A stretch of DNA of 43,890 nucleotides from SIG672 sp045605765 (GCA_045605765.1 JAZUQQ010000025.1:1-43890); one strand, 5' to 3'. Counted from the stretch's first letter, positions 1-8,689 are shown. A program made the numbers and translations. The notes: generated from the letters alone by a model not told the origin.

Positions 1-50
1 ATCACATAAAAAATAATAAGCGGTTTTTTGGGTCTTTTTATTTCGTTCAT
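1..50 (-). CDS. ftsH: Partial N-terminus of probable FtsH protease
   Basis: Only the first 16 codons are inside the window; the gene continues to the left on the minus strand. Reading from the ATG at 50 gives MNEIKRPKKPLIIFYV, a short basic stretch with an R-P-K-K-P-L-I pattern running into a hydrophobic segment. That is how many clostridial FtsH proteins (membrane AAA+ zinc proteases) begin, just before the first membrane helix. A GAGG ribosome site lies 8 nt upstream of the ATG, which supports a real start. The identity rests on this short pattern alone, so another single-pass membrane protein is possible. Confidence 0.45.
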   Translation of the reverse strand, partial: MNEIKRPKKPLIIFYV

Positions 51-347
51 TACATTATCCTCTAATAAAATTCGTCTTGCAGACGTAATTATATTATTAC
101 ATGAAAATGTTAAACGACAAACAATCGGGGGTAAAAACAATATTAATTTATTTCAAATTTAGTTTATAAATCAGTTCAAACAAAAAACACCGAATAATCC
201 AAGCGTAAAGCTTAGTTGGTGTACCTACGATAGAGCAGAATTTATTGAAAAAGACATGTTCATTTTGAGCATGTCTTTTTGTATAATAGCGTACAACAAA
301 TCATAATTTTGAAACTAACAGTTGATTTTCTCTCAATTACCGAGGGG
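51..347. other. Intergenic region, no gene seen
   Basis: This AT-rich stretch lies between the leftward partial gene and the rightward XRE gene. It holds a small hairpin (CGTCT 73-77 with AGACG 81-85) in the leader of the leftward gene and a terminator-like hairpin at 248-280. No reading frame with a ribosome site is visible. Confidence 0.5.
248..280 (+). terminator. Rho-independent terminator-like hairpin
   Basis: AAAAAGACATG (248-258) pairs perfectly with CATGTCTTTTT (270-280) across an 11-nt loop, so a T-run follows the stem on either strand. No complete gene ends just before it, so which transcript it stops is unknown. Confidence 0.5.
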
Positions 348-376
348 TTGACTTTTATTTGGTGCAATGATAGAAT
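348..376 (+). promoter_or_regulatory. Sigma-A type promoter of the XRE gene
   Basis: TTGACT (348-353) and TAGAAT (371-376) are separated by exactly 17 bp, each one mismatch from consensus. A perfect 10-bp palindrome ACGGTACCGT (389-398), flanked by AGA and TCT, lies just after the expected transcription start and is a candidate autoregulatory operator. Confidence 0.65.
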
Positions 377-424
377 ATAGTTACAGAAACGGTACCGTCT
401 GAATAATCTCGAAAGGATATTTTT

Positions 425-1528
425 ATGACGATTGGACAAAACATCAAAAGACTACGCAAAAACGCCGATATGACACAAGAGGAGCTTGCGGAAATATTAT
501 CAATTTCTTCTCAGGCGGTCAGCCGTTGGGAAACCGATTCCGCGATGCCCGACATATCCTTGTTGCCGTTACTTTGCAACATATTCAACATCTCCGCAGA
601 CGAGCTACTTGGAATAGATGTTACAAAGCAGGAAGAAGAAATCAACGAGATACGCAAAAAAGCAGATGAAAAATCATCTCGTGGTTATTCAAAAGAAGCA
701 CGGGAAATATTGGAAGAAGGCTTACGTAAATTCCCAAAAAGTTATTTGTTAATGCGCGATCTTATGTACGTTGCATCGGATCAGAGTGATGATAATGACC
801 ATAGCGCTGAACAAAGGAATGTTTTTAGGCAAGAAGCCATTACATTGGGAGAAAAAATATTGGCTTCTTGCACACAAGACGAGATAAGAAATGCCGCTGT
901 ACAGATACTGTGCTTTTCCTACAGAGACGCAGGTGAAAACGAAAAAGCCAAAGCTTTGGCACAGAAAATGCCTCACATGGTAGTATGCCAACAGGCGTTA
1001 ATGTCAAGAATTGCTACCGGGGATGAAAAACTGCGTGCAAAGCAAAAAGAAAATTTTTTATATGTGCAATTACTTGAAACAGGTATTTGGCATATGAATA
1101 CAAAGATGGACAACGGCGAATGGAGGTACAGTGACGAAGAAAATAGTATTTTGAGAGATAAATCAATTGCATTATTGGACATTATATTTGAAGACGGGAA
1201 CTATGGGTTTTATCACAGCCATTTGACAGATATACATTCCGATCAAGCAAAATACTATGCCAAATTTCAGTCTGTTGAAAAAACATTGCATCACCTAAAA
1301 AAAGCATCCGAGCATGCCGTAGCATTTTTGAATTGGGAACAAGGTGGCGAGTATACTTGCTTGCTTTTCAAAGGAATGCGCCGAGAAAAATTTTCAACAA
1401 ACGATACTCGGAACAATGCACTGTTTTTAATTGAAACTATGAAATCCAAAGAGTTTGAGTTTTTATTTGATAACATGGAATTTAACCTTATCAAAAATCA
1501 AATTGAACCTTTGGCAAAGCATTGGTAA
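425..1528 (+). CDS. XRE-family transcriptional regulator with long helical C-terminus
   Basis: 367 aa DNA-binding regulator. Residues about 5-60 are a Cro/C1-type helix-turn-helix, with the typical TQEELAEILSIS and QAVSRWETDSAMPD recognition-helix patterns. The remaining 300 residues are hydrophilic and helical, like the TPR-type sensory tails of clostridial XRE proteins, but I see no clear repeat register. The start is chosen from AAGGA 7 nt upstream of the ATG. It stands alone, with its own promoter (348-376) and a palindrome (389-398) in the leader. The nearest downstream gene is on the other strand. Target genes and ligand are unknown. Confidence 0.85.
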   Translation: MTIGQNIKRLRKNADMTQEELAEILSISSQAVSRWETDSAMPDISLLPLLCNIFNISADELLGIDVTKQEEEINEIRKKADEKSSRGYSKEAREILEEGLRKFPKSYLLMRDLMYVASDQSDDNDHSAEQRNVFRQEAITLGEKILASCTQDEIRNAAVQILCFSYRDAGENEKAKALAQKMPHMVVCQQALMSRIATGDEKLRAKQKENFLYVQLLETGIWHMNTKMDNGEWRYSDEENSILRDKSIALLDIIFEDGNYGFYHSHLTDIHSDQAKYYAKFQSVEKTLHHLKKASEHAVAFLNWEQGGEYTCLLFKGMRREKFSTNDTRNNALFLIETMKSKEFEFLFDNMEFNLIKNQIEPLAKHW

Positions 1529-1636
1529 AATGTAATTGAGGATATTCGCATCTTTGCCTCGTGCGTGGGTTTGCTTTTGTGTCCACAAAAGCAGTGCTTG
1601 TCAGGAAAATTGACAAGTTATAGATGAACATAAAGA

Positions 1637-1763
1637 AAGGCTCCCTTGTGCAAAGGGAGCTGACGCCGAAGGCGGCTGAGGGATTGTTTTACGATGATAT
1701 TTTGTTTTTACAATCCCTCCGTCACGGCAAGCCGTGCCACCTCCCTTTACACAAGGGAGGCTT
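1637..1763. repeat. MITE-like inverted-repeat element, copy A
   Basis: The left arm (1637-1687) and right arm (1710-1763) are imperfect inverted repeats of about 50 bp around an AT-rich centre. Each arm is itself foldable: CTCCCTTGTG pairs with its neighbour CAAAGGGAG. The outer ends read AAGGCTCCCTTGTG on the left and CACAAGGGAGGCTT on the right. The innermost arm ends are GAGGGATTGT and ACAATCCCTC. This style of small non-coding palindromic element is common in Oscillospiraceae and related Clostridia genomes. No transposase is encoded. A related element lies at 12920-13043. Confidence 0.7.
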
Positions 1764-1826
1764 ATTACCGCCCGACAGTACACCTAAAAAGTGTAACACA
1801 CTATACCTTGCGTGGCAAGGCGTGTG

Positions 1827-1862
1827 AAAAGGAGTACGAACAAAATTGCTCGTACTCCTTTT
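1827..1862. terminator. Bidirectional terminator between the XRE gene and fakA
   Basis: AAAAGGAGTACGA (1827-1839) pairs perfectly with TCGTACTCCTTTT (1850-1862), a 13-bp stem with a 10-nt loop and a T-run on both strands. It lies about 60 nt beyond the stop codon of the minus-strand fakA. Confidence 0.7.
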
Positions 1863-1923
1863 GTGTTTGCGGTAGGTAAAACCTGCTTTATCGCAGGCAC
1901 CCCTTGCCGTACCTTTTCATTTA

Positions 1924-3636
1924 TCACTCCGCTACAAAAATATACGGATAAATCTCCTGTCCGCCGTCGATGAAATAGACCTCGGCGTCGGGATAGCTTT
2001 CCGAAAGATATGCCGTCAGCTCGTTCTGCTCGTCGGAGCTTGAATCCTCGCCGCAGAATACTGTTAGCATAAACTTTTCGGGAAGGTCAAGAAGCAGGGA
2101 AGCGAGCTTTTTCGTCGCGTCCATCTTGCTCGGCTCGGATACTACTATCTCCTTATTGATAATTCCGATGGTGTCGCCGCTGTTTATGTGAACTCCGTTC
2201 ATGTCGGCATCACGTATTGACGGCGAAACGTAGCCTGCAGTCACTCTTTCCATCGCCTGATTCATCTCGGCGATTATCTGATTTTCGTCGGGATTTTCAA
2301 GATTTGCCGAAGATATGGCAACGTAGCCCGTTCCGATGTTTTTGCTCGGCAAAACGTGTACCTTTGCCTTTTCATAAAGGTCGCCCGCCTGCTGAGCCGC
2401 CATAATAATGTTTGAGTTATTCGGGAAAACGAAGATATGCTCTGCGTTTACTTTTTCAAATGCTTCAAGAAAATCGCTTGTTGACGGATTTTGTGTCTGC
2501 CCGCCCTTGACCACCTCATCGGTGCCAAGATCGCGGTATAGTGCTTCGACACCGGGTCCGTTGCTGACCGCGACGATCCCGTACCTTTTTGTAGGTGCAG
2601 TCGGTGCTTCGGTCGGCATTTCCAATGTCTGTGAGCTTTCGCCCAGCTCGGTGTGCTGAACAGACATGTTTTCTATTTTTACGGTGAGAAATTCTCCGTA
2701 TTTACGGCAATATTCGAGCACCTTTTCGGGTGTGAAGGTGTGAACGTGAAGCTTTACGATGCTGTCGGTCTTGAACGCTACGACCGAGTCGCCGATACCT
2801 ATGAGAAACTCTCTTAGCGTATCGATATTAAAAGTTTCGATATCGGTCTTGGTGTTTTGAAGTTGGAGAAGAAGCTCGGTGCAATATCCGTAGGTCATCT
2901 CGCTGTCAGCGTTAAAGGCAAAGCTTACGGGCACAGATTTTTGTGCGGAGAAGGTTGTCGATACATCGTCTGGAACTTCCTCGCCATTGAGCACCCTGTT
3001 GAAGCCCTCCATAATGTAGAGCAGTCCTGCACCGCCGCTATCTACGACGCCGGCCTCTTTGAGTACCGAAAGAATTTCGGGCGTACGGTCGAGAGATTCG
3101 TGCATCTCCTTAACTAGATCGGCAAAAAGAGAGCGTATGGTGCTTTTCGGTGTAATATTTGAGACCGCGTATTCAACCGCTTCTCGCGCAACGGTCAGTA
3201 TAGTGCCTTCGGTAGGTGTCATAACCGATGAATATGCCTGCTTGACTCCGAGTTCAAGCGCGTATCCAAAGATTACGGGGTCTGCCTTTTCCGATTTTTC
3301 GAGACCTTTCGCCATACCTGCGAAGAACTGAGAGAGAATAACTCCCGAGTTTCCGCGCGCTCCGAGAAGCATACCGTGTGAAAGGGTCTTCATCACCTCG
3401 GCAAGATCGTCCGAATCTATATTTTCGATGGCGGCTATACCGCTTTCAATAGTCATACGCATATTGTCACCCGTGTCGCCGTCAGGAACAGGGAAGACGT
3501 TGAGCTTATTGACTTCGTCGGCATTCGTGCGGAGTTGCTTTGCTCCGCCGCGAGCCATTTTGGACAGAAGAAGTCCACCGAGATATTTTATGTTAAGTCC
3601 TCCCACCTTGGAGGCTTTCTTTCCTTTTTTTGCCAT
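1924..3636 (-). CDS. fakA: Fatty acid kinase catalytic subunit FakA (DAK2/YloV family)
   Basis: 570 aa. FakA phosphorylates fatty acids held by a FakB (DegV) partner, giving acyl-phosphate for phospholipid synthesis at the inner membrane face. The N-terminal DhaL-like nucleotide domain shows NVFPVPDGDTGDNM (residues 46-59, metal/ATP-binding Asp residues) and GARGNSGVI (92-100). The C-terminus ends in the GGQ-YPYIF-VE pattern of YloV proteins. Length fits the family (about 550 aa). It is the last gene of a minus-strand operon, 36 nt after fakB, which is the partner required for activity. The ATG is preceded by AGGAGA at a rather long spacing (13 nt). An internal DAK-like metabolic kinase role is less likely because no DhaK is present. 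Confidence 0.9.
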   Translation of the reverse strand: MAKKGKKASKVGGLNIKYLGGLLLSKMARGGAKQLRTNADEVNKLNVFPVPDGDTGDNMRMTIESGIAAIENIDSDDLAEVMKTLSHGMLLGARGNSGVILSQFFAGMAKGLEKSEKADPVIFGYALELGVKQAYSSVMTPTEGTILTVAREAVEYAVSNITPKSTIRSLFADLVKEMHESLDRTPEILSVLKEAGVVDSGGAGLLYIMEGFNRVLNGEEVPDDVSTTFSAQKSVPVSFAFNADSEMTYGYCTELLLQLQNTKTDIETFNIDTLREFLIGIGDSVVAFKTDSIVKLHVHTFTPEKVLEYCRKYGEFLTVKIENMSVQHTELGESSQTLEMPTEAPTAPTKRYGIVAVSNGPGVEALYRDLGTDEVVKGGQTQNPSTSDFLEAFEKVNAEHIFVFPNNSNIIMAAQQAGDLYEKAKVHVLPSKNIGTGYVAISSANLENPDENQIIAEMNQAMERVTAGYVSPSIRDADMNGVHINSGDTIGIINKEIVVSEPSKMDATKKLASLLLDLPEKFMLTVFCGEDSSSDEQNELTAYLSESYPDAEVYFIDGGQEIYPYIFVAE

Positions 3637-3672
3637 AAATAGAAACCTATCTCCTTATGTATTTGACACCAT

Positions 3673-4539
3673 TTATCTGTTCTTTCCTACGAAGAAAAGG
3701 GCGAGAGTTCCGGGTCCCGAATGTGCTCCAATGACCGTACCAACATCGGTTATAAGATCTACGGTAGCGCCGTATCTTGTTTTTAGAAGTTCTGCGAGAT
3801 ACTGTGCGTCAGCAAGGCAGTCTCCGTGGGAAATGAAGATGTTGGCTCCGTCAAGAGTGGTGGCAAGCTCACCGTATTTGTCGGCAAGAGAAGCAATAGA
3901 GGTCTTTCTACCGCGAACCTTTGATACGGGAACGAGGTGTCCTTCATTGTCCATATGTAGAACAGGCTTAATGCCGAGCATATTTCCGAAAAATGCCGCC
4001 GTTGCGCTGACTCTTCCGCCGCGCTTTAAGTAGACGAGATCGTCAACCGTAAACCATATAGAAATTTTAAATTTGATATCCTCAACAAACGCCGCAACCT
4101 CGTCGATAGTTGCACCTTCATTCTTTTTGTCGAGCGCAAGCTTTAAAATAAGTCCTTGACCTGCTGATGCGGCAAGCGTGTCGATGGTTATTATTTTGTG
4201 TTCCGGATATTTTTCGCTGAGTTGTTGAGATGCAAGACGTGCCGAGTTGTAGGTGGTGCTAAGACCTGAGGAAAAACCGATGTAAAGGATATCTTTTTCT
4301 TTCTTTAATATCTCTTCAAAGGCAAGGGCAAAGGTCTCTACGTTGACAGCAGAGGTTTTTGCCACCGCACCCTCGCGCATATTTTGATAGAACTCGGATA
4401 CAGGCATATCTTCGTTGGAATATTCTTGTTCACTGCCGTCGAAGCGGAAATTTAGGCTCTTACAAGGTACTTCCCACTCCTTTAAAAGCGTTGGGTTTAT
4501 GTCACAACCCGAATCTGTAAATATAACGTAATCTTTCAT
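3673..4539 (-). CDS. fakB: DegV-family fatty-acid binding protein FakB
   Basis: 288 aa. DegV proteins hold one long-chain fatty acid in a buried pocket and present it to FakA for phosphorylation. Family marks are the N-terminal FTDSGCDI (7-14), the TSA motif near residue 63, SSGLSTTYNSA near residue 90, LKRGGRVSATAAFFGNMLGI in the middle, and GTVIGAHSGPGT near the C-terminus. The start has AAAGGAG about 10 nt upstream of the ATG. It lies 37 nt after the MarR gene and 36 nt before fakA on the same strand, so the three genes are very probably one transcript. Which fatty acid it prefers cannot be read from the sequence. Confidence 0.9.
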   Translation of the reverse strand: MKDYVIFTDSGCDINPTLLKEWEVPCKSLNFRFDGSEQEYSNEDMPVSEFYQNMREGAVAKTSAVNVETFALAFEEILKKEKDILYIGFSSGLSTTYNSARLASQQLSEKYPEHKIITIDTLAASAGQGLILKLALDKKNEGATIDEVAAFVEDIKFKISIWFTVDDLVYLKRGGRVSATAAFFGNMLGIKPVLHMDNEGHLVPVSKVRGRKTSIASLADKYGELATTLDGANIFISHGDCLADAQYLAELLKTRYGATVDLITDVGTVIGAHSGPGTLALFFVGKNR

Positions 4540-4576
4540 TGTTAAAATTCTCCTTTAATACTTATGTCCCTAAAAA

Positions 4577-5023
4577 TTATTTATCATATTTATTGCAAAT
4601 ATTTTGAAGATTTTCGCTTATTTGAGCAAGAGAGCGGTAAAAAATTACTCTGTCCTCATCGGAAACGCCGTCGCTCGCTTTGTCAAGAATGTTGTCGATA
4701 CGCTCGGATACCTGCTTTCCTATGTCGCGTCCTTTTTCGGTGAGTTCGAGCGGTCTTTTGTATTTTTTGTGTTCCTTTTCAATAGCTTCGAGATAACCGT
4801 TCTTTTCAAGATATTCGAGAGAGCGCGAAACTGCCGCCTTGTCCTCCTCGCAAACATCGCCAAGCTCCTTTGCGGTAAGCGACTGCATCGTGTAGAGGTA
4901 ATAAAGGCAGGAAACGTGAGTGCTTTTAAGTTCAAACTCCGCCATTTCCTCGGTTTTTATCTTTCTTATACATCTGTTTACTTTTGTGATAAGCAGGGTA
5001 AAAACTTTAAAACGTTCTTGCAT
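4577..5023 (-). CDS. MarR-family transcriptional regulator heading the fak operon
   Basis: 148 aa winged-helix regulator. Residues about 45-110 carry the MarR core, including the recognition region (LTAKELGDVCEEDKAAVSRS) and the wing with YLEAIEKEHKKYKRP. I place the start at the ATG at 5023 because GGAG sits 6 nt before it; a TTG 12 nt further upstream is in frame but overlaps that ribosome site. It is the first gene of MarR-fakB-fakA. Its promoter contains a perfect GTTGAC/GTCAAC inverted repeat over the -35 box, the usual sign of MarR autorepression. Because the partners are fatty-acid kinase genes, a FabT-like role in sensing acyl chains is a reasonable inference but not shown. Confidence 0.88.
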   Translation of the reverse strand: MQERFKVFTLLITKVNRCIRKIKTEEMAEFELKSTHVSCLYYLYTMQSLTAKELGDVCEEDKAAVSRSLEYLEKNGYLEAIEKEHKKYKRPLELTEKGRDIGKQVSERIDNILDKASDGVSDEDRVIFYRSLAQISENLQNICNKYDK

Positions 5024-5056
5024 AATGATCTCCAAACTTGAATAAATATCAGGATA

Positions 5057-5086
5057 ATTATACCATATAATTGTTGACTTGTCAAC
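5057..5086 (-). promoter_or_regulatory. Promoter and putative MarR operator of the fak operon
   Basis: On the minus strand TTGACA (5085-5080) and TATAAT (5062-5057) are perfect consensus boxes with a 17-bp spacer. The -35 box is embedded in the inverted repeat GTTGACTTGTCAAC (5073-5086), with 6-bp perfect arms and a 2-bp centre. A dimeric regulator bound here would block RNA polymerase. Confidence 0.75.
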
Positions 5087-5130
5087 GATGAGGAAAAATA
5101 GTTAAGATAAAATTCACTTTTTATAAACAA

Positions 5131-5159
5131 AAACGCAAAGGGCTTTATCCTTCGCGTTT
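5131..5159 (-). terminator. Terminator after glnS
   Basis: Just past the glnS stop, AAACGCAAAGG (5131-5141) and CCTTCGCGTTT (5149-5159) form a stem with one mismatch. On the minus strand the stem is followed by a T-run. Confidence 0.65.
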
Positions 5160-5172
5160 CTTGCTTAAAATG

Positions 5173-6846
5173 TCATTTTTCGGGAGTATAGCTGTCTTTA
5201 AGGCTTACTATGCGGTTAAAGGTGTTCGGGTATTTCGAATCCTTTACGAAATATCCCGTGCGAACGAACTGAAACCTATCTCCTGCCTCGGCGCCGTTAA
5301 GAGTGAGCTCGACTTTACAACCGGTGAGCTTTTTAAGCGACTCGGGATTTAGATAATCGTTGTAGGTAGTACCCTCGGGCATATCGTTGAGATTCGGAAT
5401 AGTAAAGAGCTTGTCGTAGAGCATAATGTCAACGTCTGCACAGTATTTTGCCGAAAGCCAGTGGATAGTACCCTTGACTTTTCTTCCGTCAAGAGGCTTG
5501 TTGTTGCCCGATTCGATATCGGCGGTGCAGTGTATCTCGACGATGTTGCCGCTCTCGTCCTTTATGACCTCGTTGCACTTTACGATGTACGCGCCCATAA
5601 GACGAACCTCGCCTTCGGGCTTCATACGGAAGAATTTTGGAGGCGGATTGTCCGAGAAATCGTCGGCGTCGATATAGATCTCACGCGTAAAGGGAATCAT
5701 ACGCTCACCCGCATCGGGATTCTGAGGATTGTTGGAAACAGGGAAGTATTCAACCTTGTCCTCGGGGTAGTTGGTAACGACAACCTTTATAGGCTTCATA
5801 AGCGCGATACGGCGCTCTGCGCTCTGGTTGAGCTCTTCGCGTATGCAGTGTTCGAGAAGCTCGATGTCAACGATACTGTAAGCCTTGGCAATTCCCGCGC
5901 GCTTTACGAAATCGAAGATAGCGGCAGGAGTGTAGCCTCTTCTGCGAAGTCCGCAGATGGTTGGCATACGGGGGTCGTCCCAGCCGTCAACCAGTCCCGT
6001 TTCAACGAGCTGTCGCAGATAACGCTTGCTCATTACCGTGTAGGTTACGTTGAGACGCGCGAACTCTCTCTGCTTGGGAGCAGGGGAGAAGATACCGATA
6101 TTGTCGATAACCCACTCGTAGAGCGGTCTGTGATTTTCGAATTCGAGCGAACAGAGCGAATAGGTGATACCCTCAAGCGCGTCCTGAATCGGGTGCGCGT
6201 AGTCGTAAAGGGGATAGATGCACCATTTGTCGCCCTGACGGTGGTGATGTGCACGTACTATTCTGTAAATTGCGGGATCACGCATATTCATGTTCGGGGA
6301 CGCCATATCGATCTTTGCACGAAGAGTTTTCGAGCCGTCGGGAAACTCGCCGTTCTTCATACGCTCGAAAAGATCGAGGTTTTCTTCAACAGAGCGGTTT
6401 CTGTAAGGGCTTTCCTTTCCTGGCTCGGTGAGAGTTCCGCGATACTCGCGCATCTCGTCTGCCGAGAGATCGCAAACGTACGCCTTGCCGTCACGAATGA
6501 GCTTTACTGCGAACTCGTAGCACTTGTCAAAGTAGTCTGAGCCGTAGAAAACGCCGCCCGTAGGCTCTGTACCGAGCCAACAAAGGTCGTTGTAGATCGA
6601 GTCAACGTACTCGGTGTCCTCCTTTACGGGGTTGGTGTCGTCGTAACGAAGATTGAAAAGTCCGCCGTACTTTTTAGCCGTTGCATAGTTGATGTATATC
6701 GCCTTTGCCGAGCCGATGTGAAGGTATCCGTTAGGCTCGGGCGGGAAACGAGTGTGAACAGTGTCGTTTATGCCCGCCTCAAGCTCGGCGTCGATAATAT
6801 CGTGAATGAAATTAGGTCCTATGGAAAAGATCTCGTCTTTGTTCAT
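5173..6846 (-). CDS. glnS: Glutaminyl-tRNA synthetase
   Basis: 557 aa class I aminoacyl-tRNA synthetase that attaches glutamine directly to tRNA-Gln in the cytoplasm. The catalytic Rossmann domain has PPEPNGYLHIG (residues 35-45, the HIGH motif in the form typical of GlnRS) and VMSKR near residue 275 (KMSKS equivalent). The C-terminal half is the GlnRS-type beta-barrel anticodon domain, and length matches bacterial GlnRS. AGGAG precedes the ATG. It follows gltX by 21 nt on the same strand and is closed by a terminator at 5131-5159. The tRNA-Gln(TTG) in this window is a likely substrate. Many Bacillota lack this enzyme and use GatCAB instead. Confidence 0.95.
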   Translation of the reverse strand: MNKDEIFSIGPNFIHDIIDAELEAGINDTVHTRFPPEPNGYLHIGSAKAIYINYATAKKYGGLFNLRYDDTNPVKEDTEYVDSIYNDLCWLGTEPTGGVFYGSDYFDKCYEFAVKLIRDGKAYVCDLSADEMREYRGTLTEPGKESPYRNRSVEENLDLFERMKNGEFPDGSKTLRAKIDMASPNMNMRDPAIYRIVRAHHHRQGDKWCIYPLYDYAHPIQDALEGITYSLCSLEFENHRPLYEWVIDNIGIFSPAPKQREFARLNVTYTVMSKRYLRQLVETGLVDGWDDPRMPTICGLRRRGYTPAAIFDFVKRAGIAKAYSIVDIELLEHCIREELNQSAERRIALMKPIKVVVTNYPEDKVEYFPVSNNPQNPDAGERMIPFTREIYIDADDFSDNPPPKFFRMKPEGEVRLMGAYIVKCNEVIKDESGNIVEIHCTADIESGNNKPLDGRKVKGTIHWLSAKYCADVDIMLYDKLFTIPNLNDMPEGTTYNDYLNPESLKKLTGCKVELTLNGAEAGDRFQFVRTGYFVKDSKYPNTFNRIVSLKDSYTPEK

Positions 6847-6867
6847 TTTAAATTCTCCTGAGTTATA

Positions 6868-8538
6868 TTAAAGCTTGTCCGCTGCTGCTTTGACTCTCGC
6901 TATCGTGCGCTCATAGCCTAGAATGTGTATGATCTCAAAGAGATCGGGCGAGTTCTGACGTCCCGTAATCGCGATGCGTAAAAATCCGCTGATGTCTCCG
7001 ACGTGACCCTTGAAGAGCTCGGGATTTGCCTTGTACACCTTTACGTCGGGGGAAAATCCGAGCTTTTCGGAGATGGTTTTCACGTTCTCAAACCAGCCGT
7101 TGTTGTCAAGTGCGGGATCGTAGGTCGCGATATATTCTTCGAGCGCCGCCCTAATGTCCGATGCGTCAAAGCCTTCGGGATAGGTGTCGATCTGCGTGAA
7201 GAGCTCGTCGTAGAAGAAGGACATATAATCCTTTGCCTCGTTCCACTTTGCAAGGTCCTTTCTCGGCTTTTTGCCGCCTCTGCCGATAGCAAGTATGCGC
7301 TTTGCGTATTCGGGGTCTCTTTCGAGAAGTGCCGAAAATTCCGCATCGTAGGATTTTGCCCACTCGGAGATGCCTGCGTATGCTTTTTCTGCGTCCATAC
7401 GCGAGATGGTCGTCTTGGAAACGTCGGTGAACTTGTCAAGGTCGAAAAGTGCGCCCGAGGTGTTCATCTTCTTTATCGAGAAGGGGAAGGATTTCCAGTC
7501 GGCATCAACGTTCGCGCGTCTCCATTCCTCATAGTTCGAGTTGAGAAGCGTCATGACGTATTCGATTACCGATTCGGGCGGATAACCCTCTGCCTTGTAG
7601 TCGGCAAGAGCCGCACCCTTGTCGCGCTTGGAGAGCTTCTTTTTCGAAGTTCCTTCGAGCTTCATAAGCTGAGCCAGGTGCATATATTTGGGCATTCTGA
7701 AATTCAGATATCTGAAAAGCTGAATGTGCTTTGCAAGACTGGGGAGCCATTCCTCACCGCGAATAACGTGGGTCGTGCCCATAAGATGATCGTCCACCGC
7801 GTGTGCAAAGTGATATGTCGGAATTCCGTCCGATTTGAGAAGAACGAAGTCCTCGTCGTTTTCTGGGATCTGCAAGGAGCCTTTAATAAGATCGGTAAAG
7901 GGAGTCTTTTTCTCGGGATTGCCGAGCGCGAGAATGCGAAGCACGAAGGGATCGCCCGCTTTGAGATGCGCTTCAACTTCTTCAATAGTTATAGCTCTCT
8001 GTGCCGCCTGACGCTCAGCTCTCTGTGCGCTTTCGTCTGCGTGCCAATCTTTGTTTTGTATTTCTGCCTTCTTGTCGGTGACCTTTAATGCTTCGAGTTC
8101 TTCCTCTGACGAGAAGCAGGGGTATGCCTTGCCTTCAAGCACGAGCTGCTTTGCGAAAACGTGATAGATGTCTGCGCGGTGGCTCTGACGGTAAGGTCCG
8201 TAGATTCCGTTGTCGCCGCCGGCAATAGCACCCTCGTCGAACTCGATGCGGTAGTATGCAAGAGTATTTATAAGATCCTTTTCTGCACCCTCGACCTCGC
8301 GCTTTGAGTCTGTGTCCTCAACGCGGAGATAGAAGATACCATCGCTCTGATGAGCAAGACGCTCGTTTACGAGAGCGGGGAAGAGCGTTCCGAAATGAAT
8401 GAAGCCTGTCGGTGAGGGAGCAAGACGGGTAACCTTTGCCCCTTCGGGAAGAACTCTTCTCGGGAAGGCTGCTTCGATCTCTTCGGGAGTTTTAGCAACG
8501 TCCGGAAAAAGAAGGTCTGCAAGATATTTGAAATCCAT
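6868..8538 (-). CDS. gltX: Glutamyl-tRNA synthetase
   Basis: 556 aa class I synthetase that charges tRNA-Glu. SPTGFIHFGT (residues 42-51) is the HIGH region, here with Phe in place of Ile, and KKLSKRDKGA near residue 300 is the KMSKS loop. YHFAHAVDDHLMGTTHVIRG is the conserved catalytic-core segment. It is longer than the typical 460-500 aa, partly through an N-terminal extension of about 35 residues before the catalytic core. AAAGGA lies before the ATG, and a good promoter stands at 8580-8608. It forms an operon with glnS (21-nt gap). GlnRS and GluRS are homologous, but the SPTGF context and the separate GlnRS next door make the assignment firm. Confidence 0.93.
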   Translation of the reverse strand: MDFKYLADLLFPDVAKTPEEIEAAFPRRVLPEGAKVTRLAPSPTGFIHFGTLFPALVNERLAHQSDGIFYLRVEDTDSKREVEGAEKDLINTLAYYRIEFDEGAIAGGDNGIYGPYRQSHRADIYHVFAKQLVLEGKAYPCFSSEEELEALKVTDKKAEIQNKDWHADESAQRAERQAAQRAITIEEVEAHLKAGDPFVLRILALGNPEKKTPFTDLIKGSLQIPENDEDFVLLKSDGIPTYHFAHAVDDHLMGTTHVIRGEEWLPSLAKHIQLFRYLNFRMPKYMHLAQLMKLEGTSKKKLSKRDKGAALADYKAEGYPPESVIEYVMTLLNSNYEEWRRANVDADWKSFPFSIKKMNTSGALFDLDKFTDVSKTTISRMDAEKAYAGISEWAKSYDAEFSALLERDPEYAKRILAIGRGGKKPRKDLAKWNEAKDYMSFFYDELFTQIDTYPEGFDASDIRAALEEYIATYDPALDNNGWFENVKTISEKLGFSPDVKVYKANPELFKGHVGDISGFLRIAITGRQNSPDLFEIIHILGYERTIARVKAAADKL

Positions 8539-8579
8539 ATATAAACGTCCTTTCGGTGTTGTTTTTATAACAATTAAGT

Positions 8580-8608
8580 ATTATAGCATATATTTTTCGA
8601 TTTGTCTA
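8580..8608 (-). promoter_or_regulatory. Promoter of gltX-glnS
   Basis: On the minus strand TAGACA (8608-8603), a 17-bp spacer and a perfect TATAAT (8585-8580), about 40 bp before the gltX ATG. Confidence 0.65.
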
Positions 8609-8633
8609 TATTTTTAAGGAAAATATTTGATGA

Positions 8634-8661
8634 AAAGCGCACGGAAATCTCCGTGCGCTTT
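8634..8661 (-). terminator. Terminator after the zinc-ribbon protein gene
   Basis: AAAGCGCACGGA (8634-8645) pairs perfectly with TCCGTGCGCTTT (8650-8661) around a 4-nt loop. It lies between the small gene at 8690 and the gltX promoter, insulating the two units. Confidence 0.65.
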
Positions 8662-8689
8662 GATGTTTGTCAAAACTTCATGTCTTATG

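Larger units (their letters stand above)
1529..1923. other. Intergenic region with inverted-repeat element and terminator
   Basis: This convergent gap lies between the XRE gene and fakA. It contains the MITE-like element (1637-1763) and a strong bidirectional terminator (1827-1862). The open frames here are produced by the repeat; none has a ribosome site or recognisable protein. Confidence 0.6.

Noticed and set aside
5461..8088. Long plus-strand frames opposite glnS (359 aa) and gltX (361 aa)
   Set aside because: They are shadows of the two synthetase genes, with low-complexity mirrored composition and no start signals.
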